This document shows positions 1 to 8,476 of a stretch of DNA of 64,000 nt, piece after piece. The notes under the pieces were generated by a model. It did not search any database. It worked only from the letters and a program-made list of their open reading frames with translations, and was not told where the DNA came from. The DNA is from an uncultured Candidatus Poseidoniales archaeon (GTDB lineage Archaea; Thermoplasmatota; Poseidoniia; Poseidoniales; Thalassarchaeaceae), in contig CACELO010000003.1 in assembly GCA_902560445.1 (NCBI GenBank), forward strand, positions 18,586 through 82,585, in the 5' to 3' direction. The position numbers and the translations under genes are program-made. Numbering within the stretch: the first letter of the stretch is position 1; every line of letters starts with the position of its first letter.

Positions 1-139
1 TTTCGGCCCGAGAGTCTGTAACTAGGTGAGGAGGTTCTGTCACTAATGTCGCTATTTGAGGGGTAATCATCAGAATTGCGAGAAACACCGCAAGTTGGCT
101 TAACTTGCCATCCCGAATCAGCGTACTGCTCGCATTCAT
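1..139 (-). CDS. Truncated gene: N-terminus of a secreted or membrane protein
   Basis: Reading the minus strand from the ATG at 139 gives 46 codons without a stop, running off the left edge. The frame is preceded by a ribosome-site-like GGTAGGTG at 141-148. The product starts with a short polar, basic stretch (MNASSTLIRDGKLSQ), followed by about 17 hydrophobic residues (LAVFLAILMITPQIATL), which looks like a signal peptide or first membrane segment. The next residues are polar (VTEPPHLVTDSRAE), as expected after export. No family can be named from this piece. Only the open frame, the ribosome site and the hydrophobic segment support it. Confidence 0.5.
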   Translation of the reverse strand, partial: MNASSTLIRDGKLSQLAVFLAILMITPQIATLVTEPPHLVTDSRAE

Positions 140-208
140 CACCTACCGGCACTCCCAGGGGTGTTAAAGCGTTCGTGAGGTCCGAGTGCTCTTTGCATCG
201 ATTTTGAC

Positions 209-228
209 ACGCCCCCCAAAGGGGGCGT
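209..228. other. GC-rich hairpin upstream of tRNA-Leu
   Basis: ACGCCCCC at 209-216 pairs perfectly with GGGGGCGT at 221-228 around a CAAA loop. No T-run follows on either strand, so a simple terminator is not obvious. It lies in the 130-base gap between the divergent partial gene and the tRNA. It could be a processing or transcription signal. No other feature was recognised in 140-271. Confidence 0.35.
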
Positions 229-271
229 AAACTCCGCTCGGTTCAAGTCTGATAAGGTGCTCAGAGGCCTC

Positions 272-357
272 GCAGGGGTACCCGAGCTGGTCAAAGGGGC
301 CGGACTTAAGCTCCGGTGCGTAGAGCTTCGTGGGTTCAAATCCCACCCCCTGCACCA
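272..357 (+). tRNA. tRNA-Leu (anticodon UAA), CCA encoded
   Basis: The acceptor strand GCAGGGG (272-278) pairs with CCCCTGC (347-353). The anticodon stem CCGGA/TCCGG encloses the loop CTTAAGC, giving anticodon TAA. A long variable arm (class II tRNA, as for Leu) precedes the T arm GTGGG-TTCAAAT-CCCAC. Discriminator A354 is followed by an encoded CCA at 355-357. No intron is seen. The opposing folB gene ends at 358, directly against the CCA end. Confidence 0.97.
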
Positions 358-759
358 CTAATTTATTCGAGTTATAGAACAGCCCAATTGGCCGTCTCCA
401 CCTAAGACATCCAGTTTGGTGATGACAACCGTAGCGGCTTCAACCGAACGAGGTTTTAGTATTCGATCCAATAAGCGGTTCGCAAGCGTTTCCAAAAGTG
501 AAGCACGTTGTAAATTCAATGTCTCGTCTAAAGCAGAGATTAGGTATTCATAATCCAGAACTTCTGATATTTCATCTTCCAGAGGTGTACTATCACCAGA
601 TAACACAACATAAATGTCGAATGAAAGGCGCTGAGGAGATCCTAATTCATAGTCGTGAACACCTATGTCGACCTGTCTAATTACTTTCTCTAAGAATAGA
701 CTGGTAGCCGCTTGATTTTGATATAAAATTTGCATCATTACATCTGAATGTGAAGTCAT
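358..759 (-). CDS. folB: Dihydroneopterin aldolase family protein (FolB-like)
   Basis: The 133-residue product has the length and layout of FolB/DHNA: an opening LEKVIRQVDIGVHDYE strand, a central acidic region ending in LDYEYLISALDETL, the helix LLETLANRLLDRIL, and a closing strand with TKLDV. The family folds as a T-fold tunnel and splits dihydroneopterin to hydroxymethyl-dihydropterin in folate synthesis, or epimerises it. The ATG follows GAGGGTGG. It overlaps the stop of the upstream SDR gene by 4 nt, so the two are translationally coupled, which supports a joint pterin role. Bacterial-type FolB is not the standard archaeal enzyme, so transfer is likely. The exact substrate is inferred. 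Confidence 0.82.
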   Translation of the reverse strand: MTSHSDVMMQILYQNQAATSLFLEKVIRQVDIGVHDYELGSPQRLSFDIYVVLSGDSTPLEDEISEVLDYEYLISALDETLNLQRASLLETLANRLLDRILKPRSVEAATVVITKLDVLGGDGQLGCSITRIN

Positions 760-1523
760 TTACCACCCTCCGTTTCAAATGCAACATCTCGACTTCTAGA
801 AAGGAATCTTTCTCCGGCATCGACAAAAATTATCTGTCCGGTAATCGATTTCGCTTCAATGAGAAAAACAACTGCCTGAGCAATATCGTCTGGAGATGGT
901 CCATACCCAAGTGGGCTTTCAGACTGGGCTCGACTGAATCCTGCTTCTGTTTGGTCTGGGCTGGGTAAGGTGTGACCTGGCGCGACTGCGTTAATTCTGA
1001 GTCTAGGGGCAAGACCTCTTGCAAGTGCCTCAGTAATACCGAGCAAGGCATACCGCGAGGCTGTGTAAGAAATATGGTCTGGGTTAGGGGCTGCAATTTT
1101 TTGATCGAGGATATTAACAACCGAACCCGCCATGTCATTGGGTAGATTTTGCAACATCTCGCGGGTCAACATTAGAGGGGCTTTTGCATTTACATCCATG
1201 TGTTCATTCCAAGAGCTATTATCGAAAGTTTCTAAGTCGTCATGCTTGAATTTGGAAGCGTTATTCACAAGGTGTCGAATATGGCCAATTTGTGAGGATG
1301 CTTCAGCGATGATTTTTGCAACTTCTTCCGGATTCGATAAATCACCCTTTACTGTACATGCCTTAACACCCAACCCCCTGATCTTTTCCACTAGTTGCTC
1401 AGCTGCTTTTGCGGATGAATTGTGGTGAACTGCCACTGAGTGGCCTTTTTGTGCTAGGTGAAGACAAATTGCAGCACCAATTCTCTTAGCACCTCCTGTA
1501 ACGAGTGCAGCACTGCGAGCCAT
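756..1523 (-). CDS. SDR oxidoreductase, FolM/pteridine-reductase-like
   Basis: A Rossmann short-chain dehydrogenase of 255 residues from the ATG at 1523. It has the nucleotide loop TGGAKRIG near the N-terminus; the Arg replacing the middle Gly of TGxxxGxG is typical of pteridine reductases and FolM. VNNAS follows, then the catalytic region ISYTASRYALLG and the VAPG segment. The active-site pattern reads Y-x-x-x-R rather than Y-x-x-x-K, which is unusual. An upstream ATG at 1628 would add 35 residues with no family similarity, so the shorter start is preferred. The 4-nt overlap with folB points to dihydropterin or dihydrofolate reduction. The substrate is inferred. Confidence 0.8.
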   Translation of the reverse strand: MARSAALVTGGAKRIGAAICLHLAQKGHSVAVHHNSSAKAAEQLVEKIRGLGVKACTVKGDLSNPEEVAKIIAEASSQIGHIRHLVNNASKFKHDDLETFDNSSWNEHMDVNAKAPLMLTREMLQNLPNDMAGSVVNILDQKIAAPNPDHISYTASRYALLGITEALARGLAPRLRINAVAPGHTLPSPDQTEAGFSRAQSESPLGYGPSPDDIAQAVVFLIEAKSITGQIIFVDAGERFLSRSRDVAFETEGGK

Positions 1524-1627
1524 GTATATAGCCGAGTCAAGACTGGTATATCTCTCCTCGTTTTGAATATCCTCATCTGGGTGATTGAGGCGAACGATTA
1601 ACGCCGTACGTCCACTCCTAGTAATCA

Positions 1628-2716
1628 ATGGGTGTACCGCTGCCCCAAGCTGATGGCACTGAAGTGTCTGCTGATGGTTGCGGAGGATCTACAAGAATTA
1701 GTGCTGAAGAACGCCGGAAAGCGGAAAGAAAGAGACTTCCATCCTGGTTCAGAACGACCCTCCCTACCGGTAATGCACAAACTCGATTTAACGCAACTAA
1801 ATCTAATGTTCACGAGCATGGATTGAATACCGTTTGTGAAGAAGCTCGATGTCCAAACATACACGATTGTTGGGGCAGAGGGACAGCCACTTTCATGATT
1901 GCAGGTGAGGTCTGTACACGTGGTTGTAGATTCTGTGCAGTTGGCACCGAGAAAACGCCCCCTCCTTTGAATCCAAACGAGCCTCTTGAACTTGCTGAAG
2001 CGGTCGATAGAATGGGAGTTAGTCATGCAGTAATTACTGTAGTTAACCGCGATGACTTAGCAGATGGAGGGGCTGAGCATTATCGAAATTGTATCAAAGC
2101 CGTGCACAAAAGATGCCCAGACGTTGGTCTTGAATTACTATGTTCAGACCTAGATGGTAATTTACAAGCCCTCGCAAGTCTGCTTAATGATCTGCCAATC
2201 AGAGTCTTTGCACACAATGTAGAATGTGTGCCTAGGTTAGACTCCAGTGTTCGCGACCCTCGTGCTTCATTCACACAATCACTGAAGATTTTACAAGAAG
2301 CTAAGCGACTACGACCTGAATTAGCACTGAAATCAAGCATAATGGTAGGTGTCGGAGAAACAGATGAAGAAGTTGTTGAGGCAATGCAACTGCTACGAGA
2401 AGTCGGGGTTGAGTTAATCACTTTGGGTCAATATCTACAACCAAGCTGGAAACATCTTGCAGTCGACAGATTTCCTGAACCGACTACTTTCGCCGAGTGG
2501 GATCAAGCCGCCCGAGAAATGGGATTCACAGCAGTTGCTAGCGGGCCGTTAGTGCGCTCGTCCTATCGAGCGGGGTTGTTGTGGGAAGAAGCCATGGGTG
2601 GCGAACCTGTTGTCACAAGAGATTCTACTGGTTCCGCAATTAGTCATCTAAACCCTAGCAAGGATTTACTTGTTATCAATGAGGCTAGGTTGCCTTCAGA
2701 GTATAAAATAATATGA
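1628..2716 (+). CDS. lipA: Lipoyl synthase
   Basis: Radical-SAM enzyme that inserts two sulfurs into octanoyl groups on lipoyl domains. The auxiliary-cluster motif C70-x4-C75-x5-C81 and the radical-SAM motif C96-x3-C100-x2-C103 are intact, and the C-terminal RSSY that ligates the auxiliary cluster is present. At 362 residues it is somewhat longer than bacterial LipA because of about 40 extra N-terminal residues and a short C-terminal tail. The ATG has no ribosome site, suggesting a leaderless operon head. It opens an operon with the 2-oxoacid dehydrogenase genes and lipB, so its target is very likely the E2 encoded downstream. Confidence 0.97.
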   Translation: MGVPLPQADGTEVSADGCGGSTRISAEERRKAERKRLPSWFRTTLPTGNAQTRFNATKSNVHEHGLNTVCEEARCPNIHDCWGRGTATFMIAGEVCTRGCRFCAVGTEKTPPPLNPNEPLELAEAVDRMGVSHAVITVVNRDDLADGGAEHYRNCIKAVHKRCPDVGLELLCSDLDGNLQALASLLNDLPIRVFAHNVECVPRLDSSVRDPRASFTQSLKILQEAKRLRPELALKSSIMVGVGETDEEVVEAMQLLREVGVELITLGQYLQPSWKHLAVDRFPEPTTFAEWDQAAREMGFTAVASGPLVRSSYRAGLLWEEAMGGEPVVTRDSTGSAISHLNPSKDLLVINEARLPSEYKII

Positions 2717-2738
2717 ACTAATATTTGGAGGTTGAATT

Positions 2739-3986
2739 GTGGCGGCGAAAAAAAAGAAGCAAGTGACTCTGCATGTACCCTCAGCACCTTTCCGACCAGG
2801 GGACAAGGCTAGTTTCGCTCTATTCGAAAACGAACCAGGGGACCTCCCTAGGCCAAATCCAATCAAATGTACAGCATCTGAAACCACAGACCACGCCTAC
2901 GGGCTTGTAAGAGTGCTAGATTTCGACGGGAATGCTAGTGGACCTTGGGATCCAAAATTGACTCCTGATGAACTTCGCGAAGGTTTGGAACACATGGTAC
3001 GCATGCGTATATTCGATGACCGAATGATGAAAATGCAACGTACTGGAAAATTGTCATTCTATATGCGATCATTCGGAGAAGAGGCTGTTGCAATCGCGCA
3101 GACGATGGCTCTAGAAAATCAGGATTGGATATTCCCCACCTACAGACAGCCAGGAGCGCAATTCGTCAGAGGTAGAGATATGGTCAGCATGATTAACCAC
3201 TGTATAGGTAACGTAGAAGATAATGTCAAAGGTAGACAAATGCCGGTTCATTACACCTATCGCGATGGACGTTTCATCTCTGTATCAAGTCCTGTTGGAA
3301 CCCAATTTAGTCAAGCGGTAGGAGTTGCAATGGCATCCCAATACAAGGCTTTGGATGAGTGCTGTATAACTTGGATTGGCGATGGTTCAAGTGCTGAGGG
3401 TGATTACCATTACGCACTTAATTTTGCTTCGGTCTTCAAGCCACCGGTGATTCTTAACATCGTGAACAATCAATGGGCAATTTCCACCCATGCTAACTTA
3501 GCAAGTGGGAACCCCACGTTCGCAGCAAGAGGATTGGCGTATAATGTACCTTCAATGAGGGTTGATGGTAATGACTTCCTAGCGCTCTATGCCGTTACTA
3601 AATGGGCAAGACAGCGCGCCGCAGCTGGAGAGGGTGCAACACACATCGAGGTCCTAACCTATCGTGCTGGAGCTCACTCTTCGAGTGACGACCCTAGTAG
3701 ATATCGACCAGGGGACGAGCACGAGGCTTGGCCTGGTGGCGACCCAGTCGACCGATTAGTGCAACATCTCGTTGCGATTGGAGAGTGGTCCGAAAAGCAG
3801 CAGAAGGAATTAGAGGAACGAGTTGATGGCGAGGTTATGGCTGCTTACAAGGAAGCTGTGACTTACGGAGACCTAGCCAATGGCCCTTATCCTTCGGCAG
3901 ACACTATTTTCACCGAGGTATACGAAGAAGTTCCCTGGCATCTTCAAGAACAGTGGGATGAAATGAAGAAATGGAGTGTTGACTGA
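2739..3986 (+). CDS. bkdA1: Branched-chain 2-oxoacid dehydrogenase E1 alpha subunit
   Basis: Thiamine-diphosphate decarboxylase alpha subunit, 415 residues. The ThDP motif begins GDGSSAEGDYHYALNF at about residue 214 and ends in NNQ near 245. The regulatory-loop region AGAHSSSDDPSRYR matches the branched-chain type more than pyruvate dehydrogenase, as does YRQPGAQFVRG. The start is GTG, placed by GGAGGT at 2727-2732. It forms an alpha2beta2 E1 with the next gene and transfers acyl groups to the lipoyl domain of E2. Substrates are probably 2-oxoisovalerate and related acids; a broad 2-oxoacid range, as reported for Thermoplasma complexes, is possible. Confidence 0.94.
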   Translation: MAAKKKKQVTLHVPSAPFRPGDKASFALFENEPGDLPRPNPIKCTASETTDHAYGLVRVLDFDGNASGPWDPKLTPDELREGLEHMVRMRIFDDRMMKMQRTGKLSFYMRSFGEEAVAIAQTMALENQDWIFPTYRQPGAQFVRGRDMVSMINHCIGNVEDNVKGRQMPVHYTYRDGRFISVSSPVGTQFSQAVGVAMASQYKALDECCITWIGDGSSAEGDYHYALNFASVFKPPVILNIVNNQWAISTHANLASGNPTFAARGLAYNVPSMRVDGNDFLALYAVTKWARQRAAAGEGATHIEVLTYRAGAHSSSDDPSRYRPGDEHEAWPGGDPVDRLVQHLVAIGEWSEKQQKELEERVDGEVMAAYKEAVTYGDLANGPYPSADTIFTEVYEEVPWHLQEQWDEMKKWSVD

Positions 3987-3987
3987 A

Positions 3988-4998
3988 ATGCCTGAAATGA
4001 ATATTGTTCAAGCAGTCAATTCGGCTCTAGACATTATGCTAGAAAGGGACCCAGATGTAATCTTCTTTGGGGAAGATGCAGGATACTTTGGCGGAGTTTT
4101 CCGGACCTCAGATGGTTTGCAAGAAAAGCATGGCAAACACCGAGTTTTCGACACACCACTCTCCGAAGGAGGCATTGCAGCAATCGCATTTGGTATGGGA
4201 ATTAATGGCTTGAGGCCTGTTGCGGAAATACAATTTGCTGATTACATCTTCCCGGCCTATGACCAAATAGTCAACGAAATCGCAAAAGTTAGACATCGGT
4301 CAGGTGGCGAGTTTTGGTGCCCACTAACGATTAGAACACCAGCGGGTGGTGGAATTCGTGGAGGGCATCATCATTCCCAAAGTCCAGAGTCTCAATTTAC
4401 TCACACTTCCGGAATAAATGTAGTGTACACCTCAACGCCTTATAATTCCAAAGGCTTACTAATTTCCGCGATTGAATCCAACGACCCAGTTGTTGTATTC
4501 GAGCCAAAGCGTTGTTATCGTGGGCCTTTCTATGGAGATCCGCACAACGTTCCAACTTGGAAAGACCATCCAGAAGCCGAAGTCCCAGAGGCGCATTATA
4601 CAGTACCTCTTGGCAAGGCAAGACTAGCAATGGAGGGTACTGAATGTACAGTTATTTCTTGGGGTGCAATGGTCCATGTTAGTGAACAAGCAATCAAGAA
4701 TTGTGGCATAAGTTGCGATTTGATTGACTTACAAACTCTAGTGCCTTGGGATAAGGATGCTATCATCAAATCCATCGAGAAGACCGGACGCTGTGTAATC
4801 GTTCACGAAGCCCCCAAAACCAGTGGATTTGGAGCTGAAATGGCAGCTAGTGTTCAGGAGCGATGCTTCTACCACCTAGAAGCACCAATTGAGAGAGTCA
4901 CGGGGTGGGATACACCATTCCCCCACACAACAGAATGGGATTACATGCCCAGTCCGGCGAGAATCGCCGATGCAATAATGAAAACAATGGAGGAATGA
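3988..4998 (+). CDS. bkdA2: Branched-chain 2-oxoacid dehydrogenase E1 beta subunit
   Basis: Transketolase-like pyrimidine-binding and C-terminal domains, 336 residues. Visible family signatures are FGEDAGYFGGVFRTSDGLQEKHG, the TPLSEGGIAAIAFGMG segment that contacts ThDP, and the C-terminal TGWDTPFPH. The ATG at 3988 is chosen because GGAG lies at 3973-3976; the open frame extends four codons further from a GTG inside the E1-alpha end. There is a 1-nt gap after the E1-alpha stop. It completes the E1 component. Confidence 0.94.
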   Translation: MPEMNIVQAVNSALDIMLERDPDVIFFGEDAGYFGGVFRTSDGLQEKHGKHRVFDTPLSEGGIAAIAFGMGINGLRPVAEIQFADYIFPAYDQIVNEIAKVRHRSGGEFWCPLTIRTPAGGGIRGGHHHSQSPESQFTHTSGINVVYTSTPYNSKGLLISAIESNDPVVVFEPKRCYRGPFYGDPHNVPTWKDHPEAEVPEAHYTVPLGKARLAMEGTECTVISWGAMVHVSEQAIKNCGISCDLIDLQTLVPWDKDAIIKSIEKTGRCVIVHEAPKTSGFGAEMAASVQERCFYHLEAPIERVTGWDTPFPHTTEWDYMPSPARIADAIMKTMEE

Positions 4999-5000
4999 AA

Positions 5001-6320
5001 ATGACAAATCGTGTATTCAAACTACCAGATATTGGAGAAGGAGTTGTAGAAGGAGAAGTCGTGGAATGGTACGTAGCCGTTGGAGATTCTGTCTCCGAAG
5101 ATGATGCTCTTGTGGATGTGATGACAGATAAGGCGACTGTGACAATCCCGTCACCTCATGATGGAACAATAGCCGTTCTACATGGTGGCGTTGGTGACAT
5201 GGTTGCGGTTGGTGCTGCATTGGTCGAATTCGACGAGGGCGGCGATAGCCCAGCCGATTCTGCCGAGGAAAAACAGCCTGAACCGGAAAAAACGGATGAG
5301 CCAGAAGTCGATTCAGAGCCAAAAGCTCCGACAACTCCTCCACCAGCGATTACTGAACCAGTTGCACTTCCGCCGGTACCGGCAATTTCTTCGCCCGCGC
5401 CACTACCTACAGTTTCGACACCAAATGAAAGTACTGGTGATTCTGGAGGAAAGGCGCTGGCTAGCCCTGCGGTTCGCAGGCGCGCACGCGAAGCAGGAGT
5501 CGACTTAGCAGCGGTTCGCGGTAGTGGACCAGCAGGCCGAATACGCCACGCAGACCTTGACGCATTCATAGCAGCGGAAGGCATGGTTCAAGGTGCACCA
5601 CCAGTCGCCTACACAACTCGAAGAAGCGATATTGAGGAAATTAAGGTCGTAGGATTAAGGAGAAAGATTGCTGAAGCCATGACCGTCTCAAAGCGCCATA
5701 TCCCTCATTTCTCCTACTTCGAGGAAATCGATGTGACCGAATTGGAAGAATTGCGCCAATTACTAAACGCGACAAAGTCAGCTGAACAACCGAAGTTAAC
5801 CTATCTTCCTTTCATTATGTTGGCATTAGCGAAAATTATGCCAAATCACCCTGAGTGTAACGGTCATTACGATGAGGCAAATGGAATAGTTCGAAGATAC
5901 GGAGCAGTCAATCTAGGAATTGCGACCCAGACCGATAGAGGCCTATTCGTACCGGTGGTAAAGCACACTGAAGCAATGGATATATGGCAGGCGGCAGCTG
6001 AGATGCAGAGGGTTTCCGGCGCTGCTAGAGAAGGTACAGCATCCCTTGATGACCTGACTGGATCTACATTCACTATCACCAGCCTTGGACGTGATGGAGG
6101 GCTTGGAGCGACCCCTATAATCAACCACCCAGAGGTAGCGATTCTAGGCGTTCACAAAGCCCGAGAGATGCCAGTTGTACGTAATGGTGAAGTCGTCGTT
6201 CGTAGAATGATGAATGTTTCAAGTTCCTTTGACCATAGAATTGTAGATGGAGCGAATGGAGCGGCTTTGGTTCAGGCACTCAAAAGACTGCTTGAACATC
6301 CTGCTCTAATCTTTATGTGA
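5001..6320 (+). CDS. bkdB: 2-oxoacid dehydrogenase E2, dihydrolipoyl acyltransferase
   Basis: Core of the complex, 439 residues. A single N-terminal lipoyl domain carries the lipoylation lysine K44 in MTDKAT. A Pro/Ala/Glu-rich linker follows (about 85-145), then the peripheral subunit-binding domain near 150-190 (SPAVRRRAREAGVDL...GRI). The catalytic domain has D411-H412-R413 in FDHRIVDG. Of two nearby ATGs (4995 and 5001), 5001 is better spaced after GGAGG at 4989-4993. Its lipoyl group would be made by the flanking LipA and LipB. Confidence 0.95.
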   Translation: MTNRVFKLPDIGEGVVEGEVVEWYVAVGDSVSEDDALVDVMTDKATVTIPSPHDGTIAVLHGGVGDMVAVGAALVEFDEGGDSPADSAEEKQPEPEKTDEPEVDSEPKAPTTPPPAITEPVALPPVPAISSPAPLPTVSTPNESTGDSGGKALASPAVRRRAREAGVDLAAVRGSGPAGRIRHADLDAFIAAEGMVQGAPPVAYTTRRSDIEEIKVVGLRRKIAEAMTVSKRHIPHFSYFEEIDVTELEELRQLLNATKSAEQPKLTYLPFIMLALAKIMPNHPECNGHYDEANGIVRRYGAVNLGIATQTDRGLFVPVVKHTEAMDIWQAAAEMQRVSGAAREGTASLDDLTGSTFTITSLGRDGGLGATPIINHPEVAILGVHKAREMPVVRNGEVVVRRMMNVSSSFDHRIVDGANGAALVQALKRLLEHPALIFM

Positions 6321-6329
6321 GGTGAAAAA

Positions 6330-7766
6330 ATGACGGATACTCGCAAATGTAAGGTGCTCGTAGTAGGAGCAGGACCCGGAGGATATGTTGCCGCAATAAG
6401 GAGTGCACAGCTCGGATTGGACACGGTAATCGTAGAAGGCGATAAGGCAGGTGGAACCTGCTTGATTAGAGGCTGTATTCCAAGTAAGGCAATTATTCAC
6501 GCTGCTGAAAGATTCGAATCTTTGCGTCAACACGCAAATGAAGGTGGTCATATGGGACTATCTTTGGCCGCAGAACCTCAAATCGATATGGCTGCGTTGG
6601 TTGATTGGAAAGATGCTATAGTAGAACGATTGAACAAAGGTGTAGAGGCACTGTTGAAAGGTGCCGGGGCCGAATTAGTGAAGGGATGGGCGACATTTAC
6701 AGGGCCAAAGAAATGTACTGTCGAAACAACAGAAGGCCATCTTCATATTGAGGCTGAAAATATCATTGTCGCAACCGGCTCAAGTCATATCGACTTACCA
6801 TTTATGCCCTGCGACGAGGAGTTTGTGCTGTCTTCGACAGGCGCTTTAGACTTACAAAAATTACCAAAATCCGTCGCTATCGTAGGCGGAGGTTACATCG
6901 GGCTAGAATTGGGTTGTGCACTAGCGAAATTGGGAACTGATGTTACCGTAGTAGAAGGTATGGATTCAATTCTTGGGATTATGGATAAAGAGATTCGACG
7001 ACCTCTAGAAATTTGGTTGAAGAAACATAAGGTCGCAGTACACACTAATGCTCTCGCACGCGGAACTGAAATCAAAGGTAAAGGAGCTAGCCGCAAGGCT
7101 CACTTGACATTTGAAAAGGATGGAGAAGAACAGACAATCAAGGTCGATAAGGTGTTAGTCACTGTTGGTCGTAGCCCGAATACCAAAGGATGGGGGTTGG
7201 AGAATATGGGCGTTAGAATGGACACAGGAGGGCGCTTCATTCGTATCGATCGACAATCTAGAACCAACGTGCCTGGGGTTTACGCCATAGGTGACGTAGT
7301 TGGTGAGCCGATGTTGGCCCACAAGGCTTCTGCTCAAGGTGAAATGGTAGCCGAAATTATAGCGGGTCACAATAGATCATTCGATAAGGTAGCGATTCCG
7401 GCGATTGTCTTTACCGAGCCGGAAATCGTCTCAGTCGGTCTATCTCCAGATGAAGCCAAGGACAGAGGAGAAGAAGTCATCACAGGGAAATTTCCCCTAG
7501 CTGCAAATGGTCGAGCACTAACATTGGAAGCTGAGAAGACTGCCGGATTCATACGAGTTACCGCTCGAGAATCGGATCATGTTATTCTTGGAATTCAGGC
7601 CGTTGGTAGCCACGTAGCTGAGTTACATGGGGAATTCGTTTTGGCGCTAGAAATGGGTGCTTTATTGGAAGACATTGCTGATACAGTTCATGCGCACCCA
7701 ACGATGACTGAGGCCTTCCATGAAGGAGTATTGAAGACCCTAGGGCACGCTATACACTCAGTGTAA
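6330..7766 (+). CDS. lpdA: Dihydrolipoamide dehydrogenase (E3)
   Basis: FAD- and NAD-binding disulfide reductase of 478 residues. It has the FAD fingerprint VVGAGPGGYVAA, a redox disulfide C44/C49 in GGTCLIRGCIPSK, the second dinucleotide motif VGGGYIGLELG, and the dimer-domain base H456 in HAHPTMTEAF. It reoxidises the dihydrolipoyl arm of E2 with NAD. The start follows GAGGTG with 6-nt spacing, 9 nt after E2. All residues expected for activity are present. Confidence 0.96.
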   Translation: MTDTRKCKVLVVGAGPGGYVAAIRSAQLGLDTVIVEGDKAGGTCLIRGCIPSKAIIHAAERFESLRQHANEGGHMGLSLAAEPQIDMAALVDWKDAIVERLNKGVEALLKGAGAELVKGWATFTGPKKCTVETTEGHLHIEAENIIVATGSSHIDLPFMPCDEEFVLSSTGALDLQKLPKSVAIVGGGYIGLELGCALAKLGTDVTVVEGMDSILGIMDKEIRRPLEIWLKKHKVAVHTNALARGTEIKGKGASRKAHLTFEKDGEEQTIKVDKVLVTVGRSPNTKGWGLENMGVRMDTGGRFIRIDRQSRTNVPGVYAIGDVVGEPMLAHKASAQGEMVAEIIAGHNRSFDKVAIPAIVFTEPEIVSVGLSPDEAKDRGEEVITGKFPLAANGRALTLEAEKTAGFIRVTARESDHVILGIQAVGSHVAELHGEFVLALEMGALLEDIADTVHAHPTMTEAFHEGVLKTLGHAIHSV

Positions 7767-7789
7767 TTACAATAAATGGAGGTACGTTT

Positions 7790-8476
7790 TTGCGACAATT
7801 GCGAATCCTCAGAGCCGATATTGAATCGCATGAATCAGTTGACAGCGCTATGTCTAAGCTACAAGAACTGCGAATTTTAGATGAGATACCTGACACTTTG
7901 ATTCTAGTCCAGCACCCTGAGGTAGTTACACTTGGCCCCAAAGCGGAGAGGGATGGGGCTTTGGAAGATCCAGCACTCTCTGACTACCCAACTAGAGTCG
8001 TAGATAGGGGAGGGGGGATGACCTATCATGGACCTGGCCAATTGGTTGTATATCCAATAATTAAATGGCAGGTAGGGGAACAATCCATTCGTAGTATAAT
8101 AAATCGTCTTGAGGATTGGGTTATGGCCGCTCTTGCAGATTGTGGAATTGAAGGATATCGAGATGAAAGAATGATGGGAGTTTGGTTGGAAGGAAACAAA
8201 GTTTGCTCCATAGGACTAGCATTCAAGCACTGGGTAAGTCGGCATGGTCTAGCTCTAAATTACAATACAGTACCTAACCGAGTGGAGGCCCTTTCTTGTT
8301 GTGGACTTCCTGCCGGAATGACCACTTCCCTGCAAGCCCTGGGTCACACGCATGACCTTGAGGGAAGAATTCTAGACCGTGCGCGATTGGAAGAAGCATT
8401 GCTAGTTCTTGCACAACAATATCTGAATCGGGTACCAATGCAGCCTGTTGATTGGTCTGTGGAGTTGGTTGTCTGA
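7790..8476 (+). CDS. lipB: Octanoyltransferase (lipoate-protein ligase B type)
   Basis: 228 residues with the LipB signatures VDRGGGMTYHGPGQL, the catalytic Lys region NKVCSIGLA, and the catalytic Cys in SCCGLPAGMTTSL (normally PCG). Known LipB enzymes move octanoate from acyl-carrier protein to the lipoyl lysine, and LipA then adds sulfur. It starts at TTG with GGAGG at 7778-7782. It closes the lipA-to-E3 operon. The acyl donor is an open question because most archaea lack ACP-dependent fatty-acid synthesis. Confidence 0.94.
   Translation: MRQLRILRADIESHESVDSAMSKLQELRILDEIPDTLILVQHPEVVTLGPKAERDGALEDPALSDYPTRVVDRGGGMTYHGPGQLVVYPIIKWQVGEQSIRSIINRLEDWVMAALADCGIEGYRDERMMGVWLEGNKVCSIGLAFKHWVSRHGLALNYNTVPNRVEALSCCGLPAGMTTSLQALGHTHDLEGRILDRARLEEALLVLAQQYLNRVPMQPVDWSVELVV

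Noticed and set aside
139-358. Open frames over tRNA-Leu on the minus strand (start of type MVQGVGFEPTK)
   Set aside because: They are translations of the tRNA complement, a well-known false ORF; the tRNA explains the sequence.
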